DNA of 35,907 bases from JBEKYD01 sp049509915 (GTDB lineage Bacteria; Acidobacteriota; Terriglobia; Bryobacterales; Bryobacteraceae), in NCBI GenBank assembly GCA_049509915.1, contig JBEKZL010000035.1, positions 1-35,907 of the forward strand. The letters run 5' to 3'. Below are positions 8,482 through 16,028 of this stretch, piece by piece (the stretch's first letter is position 1; the number at the start of each line of letters is the position of its first letter). Below the pieces are notes generated by a model. That model worked only from the letters and a program-made list of their open reading frames with translations, ran no database searches and had not been told where the DNA came from. The position numbers and the translations under genes are program-made.

Positions 8482-9821
8482 ACCGCCGCTCCTTCCGGAT
8501 GCACCCACGGATTGCGATACGGCCGCCGCAGCAGGCGATTGGCTTCGTCGTCGCCGACGACCATTTTCTTGTGCGCATCCCAGGCCAGCGTCCGCTCCAG
8601 TTGCATGGAGAGGTTCGCCAGGATGCAGCACGACGTGGAAATAAAGCCCTCTTCGATATCGGCCACCGGCTTGCCCCGCGATGCCATGTTCGCCAGCAGG
8701 TCTTTCATGTGGCCGCGGATAGCCGGTGCCACGTGCCGCTCCAGCCGCGCCTCGGTCCGGTCTTCCGGATACTGGTCCAACTCGTAGGCGACATCTTTGT
8801 GAATCGCCTGCTCGCCCTTCTCCGACGGAATAAAATCGTAGCCCATCACTCCAGCTTTCAACGTCCCTCGCTCGCCATAGAGAGTGGCGCCCCATGGGTA
8901 GTGCGGATCGGCCGATGGACCGAAGCTGCGATGCTGCCACACGACGTCGACGTTATCGAACTCGAACATGGCTGTCTGGGTATCGGCGATGTCGGATTTG
9001 CCGCCCTTCAGAACGCGCAACCCGCCAAAAGAAGAAATCCGCTTCGGCCACCCCAGCCCCATGAACCATCGCACCATGTCGAACATGTGGATTCCCATGT
9101 CCCCAATGGTGCCGTTGCCGTACTCCATGAATTGGCGCCAATTGCGCTGGATATCGGGGCTGTAGGGCAGCATCGGCGCCGGACCCACCCAGAAATTCCA
9201 ATCCAGCGTGTCGGGCACCGGTGCCGGCACAGCCGCGGTGGCCCGGCCGCCGCCGTAGGAATAGATCTCCACGTGGCCGATGGTGCCGAGGCGCCCATCC
9301 TGCACCAGTTTGCGCGCCTCGATCAGGTGCGGCGTGCTGCGCCGCTGCGTTCCCACCTGCACCACCCGCTTATAATGGCGCGCCGCCGCCAGCATCGCCT
9401 CGCCTTCCACCACGTCCACGCTGATCGGCTTTTGCACGTACATGTCGGCCCCGGCCCTGGCGGCCTCGATCATGGGCAGCGCGTGCCAGTGATCGGGCGT
9501 AGCGATCTCGACCATGTCCAGGTCCTTTTCCCGCAGCATCTCGCGGTAATCGGTGTAGATGCGCGGTTTCTTGTGGGAAGCCTGGCGCGCGGCGGCCATC
9601 TCCGCGCAATCGGCCAGCATCTTCTTATCCACGTCGCAGAGCGATACGATCTCGACCGGTGCAACCTGCACCAGCCGGAAGATATCGGATTTGCCATACC
9701 AGCCGCAGCCGATCAGTCCTACCCGTTTGGCGGGCGCATCGGCCGCCTCGGCGCTGTAACGGCCGGCGGCCGACAAAGCCAGCCCGGCAATACTGGTTTC
9801 GATGAATTCACGACGGTTCAT
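8478..9821 (-). CDS. Gfo/Idh/MocA family oxidoreductase, Tat-exported
   Basis: A 447-residue NAD(P)-dependent oxidoreductase. The N-terminus NRREFIETSIAGLALSAAG is a twin-arginine signal. A Rossmann fold follows, with VGLIGCGWYG as the dinucleotide loop. Further family markers are EIATPDHWHA, VQKPISVDV (the EKP-like catalytic Lys) and DMGIHMFDMVRWFMG with the DxxxH pair. Family members oxidise or epimerise sugars and inositols. Pairing with a TIM-barrel epimerase downstream (ATGA overlap) fits a two-step keto-sugar route, but the substrate cannot be read. ATG 9821 is chosen for its GGGAGGAAACTC ribosome-binding site; upstream in-frame codons have no such signal. A short palindrome (9860-9871) lies beside a TACACT -10-like sequence upstream. 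Confidence 0.92.
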   Translation of the reverse strand: MNRREFIETSIAGLALSAAGRYSAEAADAPAKRVGLIGCGWYGKSDIFRLVQVAPVEIVSLCDVDKKMLADCAEMAAARQASHKKPRIYTDYREMLREKDLDMVEIATPDHWHALPMIEAARAGADMYVQKPISVDVVEGEAMLAAARHYKRVVQVGTQRRSTPHLIEARKLVQDGRLGTIGHVEIYSYGGGRATAAVPAPVPDTLDWNFWVGPAPMLPYSPDIQRNWRQFMEYGNGTIGDMGIHMFDMVRWFMGLGWPKRISSFGGLRVLKGGKSDIADTQTAMFEFDNVDVVWQHRSFGPSADPHYPWGATLYGERGTLKAGVMGYDFIPSEKGEQAIHKDVAYELDQYPEDRTEARLERHVAPAIRGHMKDLLANMASRGKPVADIEEGFISTSCCILANLSMQLERTLAWDAHKKMVVGDDEANRLLRRPYRNPWVHPEGAAV

Positions 9822-9852
9822 GAGTTTCCTCCCGGATTTTCCGGTTGCGTCC

Positions 9853-9871
9853 AGTGTATCCGATTTATCGG
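9853..9871 (-). promoter_or_regulatory. Possible promoter/operator for the oxidoreductase-epimerase operon
   Basis: On the minus strand, TACACT (9853-9858) resembles a -10 box about 35 bases before the start codon. Directly upstream is the inverted repeat CCGAT-TT-ATCGG (9860-9871). A regulator binding there would cover the spacer. No clear -35 box is visible, so confidence is low. Confidence 0.3.
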
Positions 9872-10018
9872 GGCGCAGGCTGATGGAGTCCAAATGCCGC
9901 ATAGCTTTTCCGCAACGACGGGATTCCGCATAAATGGGGGGCTTAAACCCGCCGCGCGATGCACACACCTTCGAGGATGGCGCTTTGGCTTATACTGAAT
10001 GAGATTTGGAGGTCCAAA

Positions 10019-10909
10019 ATGGAACTTTCGGCCCCCTTCGAGCAGGTCTCCCCGCTTCCCGTACGGCAAGCTGAGACTGCACCTATGGTACCGAGTAGCC
10101 TCCTCCGGGTTTTCTTTACCGCCGCGTGCTGGACATTCGCGCTCGGGGCGCCTCAAGGCCAGGCGCCTCGGCCGTCGATGGAACAGCGCCTTAAGGGGGA
10201 ATACGCTCTCACGAGAGTTACTAACAAGGGCGTAGTCATCGGTCTCGGGGATATCCTGGTTGTTAAGCAAGCGGGTATAGTGGGCATGCCGGCGTCGTGT
10301 CACGGTTATTTTGCGAACTCTTTCACAAAAGGTGCGCGGATCCAACCCGGCGGAGCCCGACTCCTTGAAGTTGGCGATAAGGTGTACCTGACCAATATCG
10401 AGGTTAAGGACACGCAGGTTGTGTTCAGCGTGCAGTCGTGTCGCGCTTGCGACCCGTCCTCCAACGATCGCAGCGATTCACCCTTGCGTGCGTCTCTTGC
10501 CTTCCAGTTTCCGAAGGAGTATCTAGCCACCGCCGATTTCAAGGATATCCAGGGGGCGATCGGTGAGGTGTTTGCCGTCGACAAACCGGCATTTGAGCGC
10601 CTGTCGAAACAGACGGGTGACCGCAACTACGTCGATATCAGGCTTGGCTGGACAAAGAAGCCGGTACGCTTCGGCGATATCACTCTGAAGCTGGTCGCCA
10701 TCGACATTAAGAAGAACACATACACAGTGGATTTGATAGTCGATGACAAGCTAATCCAGAAGAAAGATAAGAGAGTCAACGAGGCGGTCGAGTTCTACGC
10801 GGTAAAGGGCGGGCACATTCCTTATGTGATGATGATCGTCGCGCTGAATGAGAACCCGAGGGAGATTGTGGGATACCTGGCGACACCCAAGGCGGGAGCC
10901 GCTCGCTAG
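10019..10909 (+). CDS. Predicted secreted beta-rich protein of unknown function
   Basis: A 296-residue protein. ATG 10019 is preceded by GGAGG at ideal spacing, and TATACT (9991-9996) lies upstream as a possible -10 box. A hydrophobic stretch (SSLLRVFFTAACWTFALGA) follows after 23 residues, so the protein probably has an unusually long signal-peptide n-region; an internal ATG at 10085 would give a normal signal but has no ribosome-binding site. The mature part alternates short beta-like segments (GDILVVKQAG, VGDKVYLTNIEV, VVFSVQSCRACD). The CRAC motif and an earlier Cys could form a disulphide. I recognise no enzymatic motif. Its codon use is less GC-rich at third positions than its neighbours, which might mean recent acquisition. 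It reads divergently from the oxidoreductase operon. Confidence 0.7.
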   Translation: MELSAPFEQVSPLPVRQAETAPMVPSSLLRVFFTAACWTFALGAPQGQAPRPSMEQRLKGEYALTRVTNKGVVIGLGDILVVKQAGIVGMPASCHGYFANSFTKGARIQPGGARLLEVGDKVYLTNIEVKDTQVVFSVQSCRACDPSSNDRSDSPLRASLAFQFPKEYLATADFKDIQGAIGEVFAVDKPAFERLSKQTGDRNYVDIRLGWTKKPVRFGDITLKLVAIDIKKNTYTVDLIVDDKLIQKKDKRVNEAVEFYAVKGGHIPYVMMIVALNENPREIVGYLATPKAGAAR

Positions 10910-10925
10910 GCGGTCGGAAGATATT

Positions 10926-10952
10926 GCCGCGGATGAACCCAGATGAACGCGG
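10926..10952 (+). repeat. Intergenic GATGAAC repeat motif
   Basis: The segment contains two tandem-like units, GCGGATGAACCC and AGATGAACGCGG. Short intergenic sequences of this look (GCGGATGAACGCGGAT-like) are, to my recollection, dispersed in many soil bacterial genomes. It sits between the secreted-protein gene and the PadR promoter and has no coding potential. Confidence 0.35.
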
Positions 10953-11015
10953 AAAAAGAGAAGGCCTCGTCCGTGGAATCTGCGGGGTGGCTCGACGACC
11001 TGTTCTGGTTTTCTA

Positions 11016-11055
11016 TTGACAAGCCAAATCTGTCCATATATCCTATGCATAGGAT
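11016..11055 (+). promoter_or_regulatory. PadR promoter with palindromic operator
   Basis: TTGACA (11016-11021) is followed by a 17-bp spacer and TATCCT (11039-11044), a good sigma-70-type promoter. The -10 box is embedded in ATCCTATGCATAGGAT (11040-11055), a perfect 16-bp palindrome ending 11 bp before the padR start codon. PadR repressors are dimeric winged-helix proteins that bind such inverted repeats, so negative autoregulation of the padR/membrane-protein operon is the direct reading. Confidence 0.75.
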
Positions 11056-11066
11056 TACGAGGCATC

Positions 11067-11378
11067 ATGAATTTCAAGGGAACGCTTCCCACGCTGATTC
11101 TGGAAGCCCTGGCACACGAGCCGAGCCACGGCTACCGCATCGCCCAGCGCATCAAGGAACGTTCGCAGGGTGTACTCGATTTCAAAGAGGGAACGCTCTA
11201 TCCCGCTCTTCACAAACTGGAGAACGACGGTCTGGTGGAATCCTACGAGGGCGTGGAGAAGGGCAGGGCGCGGCGCTACTACCGCATCACCAAATCCGGA
11301 CGCGCGACACTGGCGGCGGATCGCGCCGAGTGGCGGGAGCTTTCACGAGCTGTGACTGTGATTCTAGGGGAGGCGTAA
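11067..11378 (+). CDS. PadR family transcriptional regulator
   Basis: A 103-residue winged-helix regulator. The order is typical for short PadR proteins: GTLPTLILEALAHEPSHGYRI (first helices), then FKEGTLYPALHKLENDGLV (recognition helix), then the wing (GRARRYYRITKSGRATL), and a short C-terminal dimer helix. PadR proteins are usually ligand-responsive repressors. ATG 11067 follows a GAGG ribosome-binding site and a strong promoter whose -10 box lies in a palindrome. The stop codon is immediately followed by the start of the next gene (TAAATG), so the regulator and membrane protein are co-translated. This pairing with a membrane partner is common in Acidobacteriota, often next to ABC permeases, but no permease is present here. 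Confidence 0.93.
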   Translation: MNFKGTLPTLILEALAHEPSHGYRIAQRIKERSQGVLDFKEGTLYPALHKLENDGLVESYEGVEKGRARRYYRITKSGRATLAADRAEWRELSRAVTVILGEA

Positions 11379-12017
11379 ATGCCGAATGGATTGGACCGTT
11401 GGCTGAAGCAGGCGACGCGATGCTTGTCGAGCGATTCGACGGCGCGGGTCGTAACCGAAATTCGGGAGCACTACGAATGCGCGAGGGATGCCGCCATCGG
11501 AGACGGCGCCGGTGCCGATCAGGCGGATGAACTCGCCTTGACCGCCCTGGGCGACGCAAGAAAGGCGAACCGGCAATACCGCAAAGTCCTGCTGACATCT
11601 TCGGAAGCGCGGCTGCTCCGGCAAGGCAACTGGGAAGCGCGGGCGGTTTGCTCGCGGCCGCTGGTAAAATCGCTGGCGCTCTCGTTGCCGCTGATGGCGA
11701 TCTTGGCGGCCAGCGGGCTGTTTCACACCGGGGCGGACGAAGCGGCGCGGGTACTGCTCCTCGCGGGTATCGGAGTGGGGTTCTTGTTCATCACGCCGTT
11801 CCTGCCGGTCTACACCCCGGCCCGTAGCCGGATTGTCCGCTACTTGAAGTGGGTTGTGCTGGCCGGCTTGCCTTTCCTCGCGTTTGGAGCGGATGCTCTC
11901 AAGTTCTCCTGGCTGCTGATCGCTTCGCTATGGCCCGTAGCTTGGGTGGAATGGACGCGGATCGCAATTCGGCGGAAGCTTCCCATCGAGCGATGGCCCA
12001 AACATCTGTACTTATGA
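11379..12017 (+). CDS. PadR-linked membrane protein, unknown function
   Basis: A 212-residue protein. Residues 1-~75 are soluble and helical (EIREHYECARDAA ... LTALGDARKANRQYRKVLL), resembling the amphipathic N-terminal prefix found before permeases and in DUF1700-like proteins. Four hydrophobic segments follow, from PLVKSLALSLPLMAILAASG to FSWLLIASLWPVAWVEW, so it should sit in the inner membrane. GGGGAGG upstream and the TAAATG junction with padR indicate a tightly coupled two-gene unit. In related systems the membrane partner may sense or signal envelope state to PadR, but that is inference. No enzymatic motif is visible. Confidence 0.8.
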   Translation: MPNGLDRWLKQATRCLSSDSTARVVTEIREHYECARDAAIGDGAGADQADELALTALGDARKANRQYRKVLLTSSEARLLRQGNWEARAVCSRPLVKSLALSLPLMAILAASGLFHTGADEAARVLLLAGIGVGFLFITPFLPVYTPARSRIVRYLKWVVLAGLPFLAFGADALKFSWLLIASLWPVAWVEWTRIAIRRKLPIERWPKHLYL

Positions 12018-12113
12018 GCCAGAGCGGAACGAGCCCGCGTGTCCTCATGAAAGCAACGCCCGCATCGCGGAGTTATCCTGGTGGGGGTTGAACCAGACCG
12101 ACAGGAGAACTCC

Positions 12114-13415
12114 ATGAAGAAAGAGAACCTGAACCAGGCTTACCGGATTGCCACGGAGCAATACGCCGAATGGGGCGTGAATGTGGACTCCGCTTTGAAG
12201 ACGCTGGAATCCATCCCCATTTCGCTGCACTGCTGGCAGGGGGACGACGTGGGCGGCTTTGAAACCGTCGGGGCAATGCTTTCAGGCGGCGGCATCCAGG
12301 CCACCGGCAATTATCCCGGCAAGGCGCGCACCATCGAAGAATTGCGTGGCGATCTGGAGAAAGCTTTCAGCCTGATCCCCGGCCGCCATCGTCTGAACCT
12401 TCATGCCTCCTACCTGGACAACGGTGGCAAGTACGTGGAGCGCGACCAAATCGAGCCGCGCCATTTCCAGGGCTGGATCGATTGGGCCAAGGCCAACCAC
12501 CTGGGCATGGACTTCAACCCAACCTACTTTTCCCACCCCAAAGCCGCCGACGGCTTTACCCTGGCCCACGCCGACCCCGCTATCCGCCAATTCTGGATCG
12601 AGCACGGCATCGCCTGCCGCAGGATCGGCGCCGAAATCGGACGCCAGCTAGGCACGCCCGCCGTCAACAACGTCTGGATCCCGGATGGCTACAAGGATAT
12701 CCCCATCGACCGCGCCGCGCCGCGCGAGCGCCTCGCCGAATCGCTCGACAAAACCTTCGCCGAGCCCATCGACCCGAAGTTCCTTCTGGACGCCGTCGAA
12801 GCCAAGCTGTTTGGCATCGGCGCGGAAAGCTACACCGCCGGCTCGGCCGAGTTCTACCTGGGCTACGCCGTCTCCCGGCAGAAGCTGCTCACCCTCGATG
12901 CCGGCCATTTCCACCCGACCGAAGTGATCTCCGACAAAATCTCCTCGGTGCTGCTGTTCTGTCCCGGCCTGTTGCTGCATGTCAGCCGACCGGTGAGGTG
13001 GGATAGCGACCACGTGGTGATCCTCGACGACGAATTGCAGGCCATTGCCAGGGAACTGGTGCGCAGCGGCAAGCTTGACCGCATCCATGTCGGCCTGGAT
13101 TATTTCGATGCCAGCATCAATCGCGTGGCGGCCTGGATCGTCGGCGCCCGCAATATGCTGAAAGCGCTGCTCATCGCCCTCCTGGAGCCTACCGCCCGCT
13201 TGCGCGAAATCGAGCTGGCGCAGGATTTCACGCAGCGCCTGGTATTGCTGGAAGAGCTGAAGAGCCTGCCCTGGTCCGCCGTGTGGGATTACTACTGCTC
13301 CCAAAAAGGCGTTCCCGCCGGCTTCGGCTGGTTCGACGAAATCCGGCGATACGAACGGGACGTGCTCTCGAAACGCTCGGCCAGCCTGGCCACGGTGGAA
13401 GCCGGCGCCTTCTAA
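12114..13415 (+). CDS. rhaA: L-rhamnose isomerase
   Basis: A 433-residue protein, close to the ~420 typical of RhaA. The enzyme converts L-rhamnose to L-rhamnulose in the cytoplasm with divalent metals. Family-specific blocks are clear: the ISLHCWQGDDVGGFE opening, NLHASYLD, DFNPTYFSHPKAADGFTLAH, NNVWIPDGYKD, and LDAGHFHPTEVISDKIS with metal-binding residues. LDYFDASINRVAAWVIG-like sequence (here VAAWIVGARN) follows. ATG 12114 has AGGAG six bases upstream. It appears monocistronic: rhamnulose kinase and aldolase are not in the window, so the pathway must be completed elsewhere. Its last four bases overlap the convergent receiver-like gene. A rhamnose role beside a fucosidase fits deoxy-sugar scavenging. 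Confidence 0.96.
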   Translation: MKKENLNQAYRIATEQYAEWGVNVDSALKTLESIPISLHCWQGDDVGGFETVGAMLSGGGIQATGNYPGKARTIEELRGDLEKAFSLIPGRHRLNLHASYLDNGGKYVERDQIEPRHFQGWIDWAKANHLGMDFNPTYFSHPKAADGFTLAHADPAIRQFWIEHGIACRRIGAEIGRQLGTPAVNNVWIPDGYKDIPIDRAAPRERLAESLDKTFAEPIDPKFLLDAVEAKLFGIGAESYTAGSAEFYLGYAVSRQKLLTLDAGHFHPTEVISDKISSVLLFCPGLLLHVSRPVRWDSDHVVILDDELQAIARELVRSGKLDRIHVGLDYFDASINRVAAWIVGARNMLKALLIALLEPTARLREIELAQDFTQRLVLLEELKSLPWSAVWDYYCSQKGVPAGFGWFDEIRRYERDVLSKRSASLATVEAGAF

Positions 13416-14230
13416 CGGCCGCGGCCCGGGGGCTTTTTCCGCGCGAATTTCAGGCCGCTCCAATCGGCATCCACCGAGCAGACCTTGAAATCCACCAGGC
13501 CGCTCCCGAGCCCCGCCGCGCGGACGTCGTTCTGGTTGAAATCCACCTTGTAGCGGCCGCTCCGCTTGGGGTGGATAATCCAGAGCGCGCAGCCCTCCGG
13601 CAGGCGCGCCGCCAGGTACGGGGTTTCGCTTTCCAGCTCGCGGCGCGAACGCACGAACCAAAGCGCCAGGCCGGCGGTGCGGGTCAGCCTGCCCGAAAGT
13701 TTGGCGCCTTCCGGAAGCTCGCCCAACTGCTCTTCGAATTCATCCGGCGCTCCCAGCAGGGAAATCTCCAGCCCCGCCTTTAAGCCCAGCTTCGCCGGCA
13801 GAGCCGCGCCGGTATAACGTTCCATGTGCGAGGGCGGCTGTACCGGATCGGCCGGCGCGTGCCGCAGGGCCTCGCGCAGCGCGTTGCCCACTCCGTCCCA
13901 GGCGCAATAAAAAGCGTCCGGCAGTTCGCTTCGAACGCGAGCCACTTTTTCCGGCGCGCCGCCCGCGTAGACCAGCGGAATCGGCCGCGTCACCTTGCTT
14001 TGCCGCAGCGCGATTCCGACTTCACGTCCATGCGAGGGCAGCCGGTCCAGATCGATCAGGATCGCCGCCGGCGTATGCTGGCGAAAGTGACCGATCAGGC
14101 CCGCTGGGTTGAGCGGGGAGGCGTTGACCTCGAAACCCGCGCGCTCCAACGCCGCCGCTCGTTCCCGCGCCTGATCGGCATTCCAACAGACTAAGCGCAC
14201 CTTGTTCGAGGGCATGGCCTTGAGACTCAT
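13412..14230 (-). CDS. Degenerate receiver-like domain fused to DUF3052-like domain
   Basis: A 272-residue two-domain protein. Residues ~1-125 have the alternating beta/alpha pattern of a response-regulator receiver (KVRLVCWNADQARERAAALE, then AAILIDLDRLPSHG, then IPLVYAGG). The paired N-terminal acidic residues are replaced by WN, and the conserved Thr/Ser and Lys region is not recognisable, so phosphorylation is doubtful. Residues ~135-272 match the DUF3052 pattern: YTGAALPAKLGLKAG, FEEQLGELPEGAKL, LPEGCALWIIHPKRSG, GLVDFKVCSVDADWSGLKF. DUF3052 has no assigned activity. ATG 14230 follows GAGGCGGG; an upstream in-frame ATG lacks a ribosome-binding site. The 3' end overlaps rhaA by four bases. 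An adaptor or scaffold role is a guess. Confidence 0.78.
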   Translation of the reverse strand: MSLKAMPSNKVRLVCWNADQARERAAALERAGFEVNASPLNPAGLIGHFRQHTPAAILIDLDRLPSHGREVGIALRQSKVTRPIPLVYAGGAPEKVARVRSELPDAFYCAWDGVGNALREALRHAPADPVQPPSHMERYTGAALPAKLGLKAGLEISLLGAPDEFEEQLGELPEGAKLSGRLTRTAGLALWFVRSRRELESETPYLAARLPEGCALWIIHPKRSGRYKVDFNQNDVRAAGLGSGLVDFKVCSVDADWSGLKFARKKPPGRGR

Positions 14231-14399
14231 TTTACCCGCCTCGGCGCCGTATGGCCGCCAATATCCGCTGCGACGCACGCCACGCTTTACAGGGAGAGCG
14301 GAAGGGGGATATTCGGCCGCCGGGAGTTGGGTCTACAATTACAAGAGGTGCGGGACCGGGGCGCGGATTATGTCCACACGCTGCGCAAGGAGTATGGGA

Positions 14400-14840
14400 G
14401 TGTCAGACCAGGGGCAATCGCCCAAGAAGTCTTCCGACCCCTCGATTAGCACAACCCACAGCGATCCGGAGCGCTGTCTGACCGCCTGCGACCGGCACGG
14501 GGACCCGGGACTAGAGAAGGAAATGGACCGGATGTATCCGGGAACGTCGGCGGGCGCCCCGGGCTATCCTCCAGGGGACGACGGCCGCGAGTTGATTACA
14601 GCCGATCCGAGCCCGCCCGGGACGCCCCAGGTTCCGCTGATGTCGCACCAGGAATTTCTGGCGACGCACCCGCAATATCGGCAAGCATGGGAGGACGCGC
14701 GGGCTTCCCATCCAAACCCGGTGGACGACGGCAGGCCGATAGACCTGCATCCGATAATGGGGCCTCCCGAGCACGCGATGAGCGAGATCTGGGAGGGCGA
14801 ACCCTCACAGCCAAACGAGCCGCCCGCACCGAAGCGTTAG
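14400..14840 (+). CDS. Proline-rich disordered hypothetical protein
   Basis: A 146-residue protein of low complexity, rich in Pro, Ser, Asp and Glu, and predicted by eye to be largely disordered. I propose the GTG at 14400 as start because AAGGAG (14387-14392) lies seven bases upstream. The frame is open earlier, with ATGs at 14370 and 14394 that have worse spacing. A compact motif, MSHQEFLATHPQYRQAWEDA, is the only likely folded helix. There is no signal peptide or membrane segment, and I do not recognise a family. It reads divergently from the receiver-like gene and ends 82 bp before the convergent small membrane protein. Confidence 0.45.
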   Translation: MSDQGQSPKKSSDPSISTTHSDPERCLTACDRHGDPGLEKEMDRMYPGTSAGAPGYPPGDDGRELITADPSPPGTPQVPLMSHQEFLATHPQYRQAWEDARASHPNPVDDGRPIDLHPIMGPPEHAMSEIWEGEPSQPNEPPAPKR

Positions 14841-14922
14841 CCCACGTCCGCGAAACCGTCGCCGACCTCGCGGCGAAGGACTACGGCTCGCAGGGGGCAT
14901 CGCGCGGCCCGTCGGTTGTTCC

Positions 14923-15123
14923 TCAAAGCCCGAGTTTGGCCTCGACTTTGGACAGGCGGCCATCCATCTCCATCAGCTTCCCCACGAGCAGATTGAAGTT
15001 GGCGTCGAACTTCGTTTCGAGGTGGTTGACCTTGGTCAACAGCATTGTGAAGCCAAAAACGAAGAGCAGACCGTTGAATAGGATGGGGACGCCGATTGCC
15101 AGGTAAAGCTGGATGTTGGTCAT
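14923..15123 (-). CDS. Small membrane-anchored coiled-coil protein
   Basis: This 66-residue protein has one N-terminal hydrophobic helix (LYLAIGVPILFNGLLFVFGF) and then a charged coiled coil (HLETKFDANFNLL ... EMDGRLSKVEAKLGL). I infer inner-membrane insertion with the coil on one side. Its ATG directly follows the TAG of the 195-residue upstream gene, with AAAGG eight bases before it, so the two form an operon. Proteins with this layout appear repeatedly in Acidobacteriota, to my recollection, without known function. Confidence 0.72.
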   Translation of the reverse strand: MTNIQLYLAIGVPILFNGLLFVFGFTMLLTKVNHLETKFDANFNLLVGKLMEMDGRLSKVEAKLGL

Positions 15124-15711
15124 CTAAAGTTGCCTTTCTTGTTCTGCCGAGGGGCGGCGCAGCGGGGCCACGACCCATAGGGCCAGGCGAAGCGCGGCCC
15201 AGCCAGCAATTGGAATGGCGAAAAGAGGGACGACCGATGGGGAGGAGAGCGCTTGGCCCATCTCCCAGAAAATATATCCGATGCGGTCTCGGATTGTAGT
15301 CGCGAAATGAAAACAGGACTGAGCCTCGGGCTTGCTTTCAGCCGGCTGGTCCGCGGGGATGAGGGCCCAGCCCTTGCCCAAGTCCTGCGCAGGCTTGTCT
15401 GGCATCACGGGGTAGAATCCTGGTGGAGGAGGCAGGGCCGCCGCCCCTGAGGGAGGACGCGCGATAGTCATGCGACCGACGACCTGATCTTTCGCGGATT
15501 CGTCGAGGGGCACAAGGCGCGCCACGGCCTCACCGGGCCCCGCCGTGGGACTGAGAGGCGGAGCCATGGCTTGACATGGGACGGTGTAACCGCTCCCCGA
15601 ATTGATCCATGGGCGGTACGCCAGCCCGTGGGCAAGCGAGGCAGCAAGAATGGCTAGCGCTGCGCGTTCCGGCCACGCGAAGTACCTTACCCTGCTGCGT
15701 TCTTTCTCCAT
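15124..15711 (-). CDS. Two-helix membrane protein of unknown function
   Basis: A 195-residue protein with an N-terminal hydrophobic segment (AALAILAASLAHGLAY), a ~115-residue loop rich in Pro and Ala (ALPPPPGFYPVMPDKPAQDL), and a C-terminal hydrophobic helix (VVPLFAIPIAGWAALRLALW). The loop is probably extracytoplasmic. ATG 15711 is chosen because GGGGGAAAGG precedes it; the frame is open for 216 codons upstream without such a signal. It is followed without a gap by the small coiled-coil gene. I recognise no family. Direct repeats 160-190 bp upstream may belong to its control region. Confidence 0.6.
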   Translation of the reverse strand: MEKERSRVRYFAWPERAALAILAASLAHGLAYRPWINSGSGYTVPCQAMAPPLSPTAGPGEAVARLVPLDESAKDQVVGRMTIARPPSGAAALPPPPGFYPVMPDKPAQDLGKGWALIPADQPAESKPEAQSCFHFATTIRDRIGYIFWEMGQALSSPSVVPLFAIPIAGWAALRLALWVVAPLRRPSAEQERQL

Positions 15712-16028
15712 CGCGCCTTTCCCCCGGCCGATTGGATTCTCCGTCTGTCTACGTCGGTCATTGTGGCAAAGCCCTTGGGGACTTTCTTTTGTCCGCCACG
15801 ACGGCCGAGTTCGACGGCCGCGGCATTTTTCTTTGCCATATTTGCAGCATAACAAAAAGCGCTTACTGGTGCTAACTGCTATTTCGTTGGTAGCAACTGT
15901 CAACGACCGCATCGCCGACCGGCCCGACGAACCACCCGCCGGCATGGCGCCCTCCGCGCGGGCGAGAGCTTCAACCAAGCGCAGCACGCCCTCGTCCGCC
16001 ATATGGTGAGTGCCCTCGGAACGAAGCG
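15712..16028. other. 317-bp intergenic region with AT-rich control segment
   Basis: No credible gene lies here. Near the leftward gene the sequence is unremarkable. At 15841-15905 an AT-rich stretch contains two near-identical 12-bp repeats and, on the minus strand, TTGACA (15898-15903). The rest looks like GC-rich spacer. Small open frames are present on both strands but lack ribosome-binding sites. Confidence 0.5.
15867..15903 (-). promoter_or_regulatory. Paired 12-bp direct repeats with overlapping TTGACA
   Basis: On the minus strand CAGTTGCTACCA (15888-15899) and CAGTTAGCACCA (15867-15878) share 10 of 12 bases and are exactly 21 bp apart, two helical turns. TTGACA (15898-15903) overlaps the upstream copy. 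No good -10 box stands 17 bp further, which would suit an activated promoter for the 15124-15711 operon. This is an inference from spacing. Confidence 0.45.

Noticed and set aside
8499..9998. Plus-strand 499-codon open frame
   Set aside because: Antisense to the oxidoreductase; His-rich shadow composition, while the minus strand shows clear Gfo/Idh motifs.
12648..13661. Minus-strand 337-codon open frame
   Set aside because: Antisense to rhaA and inconsistent with its firm family match.
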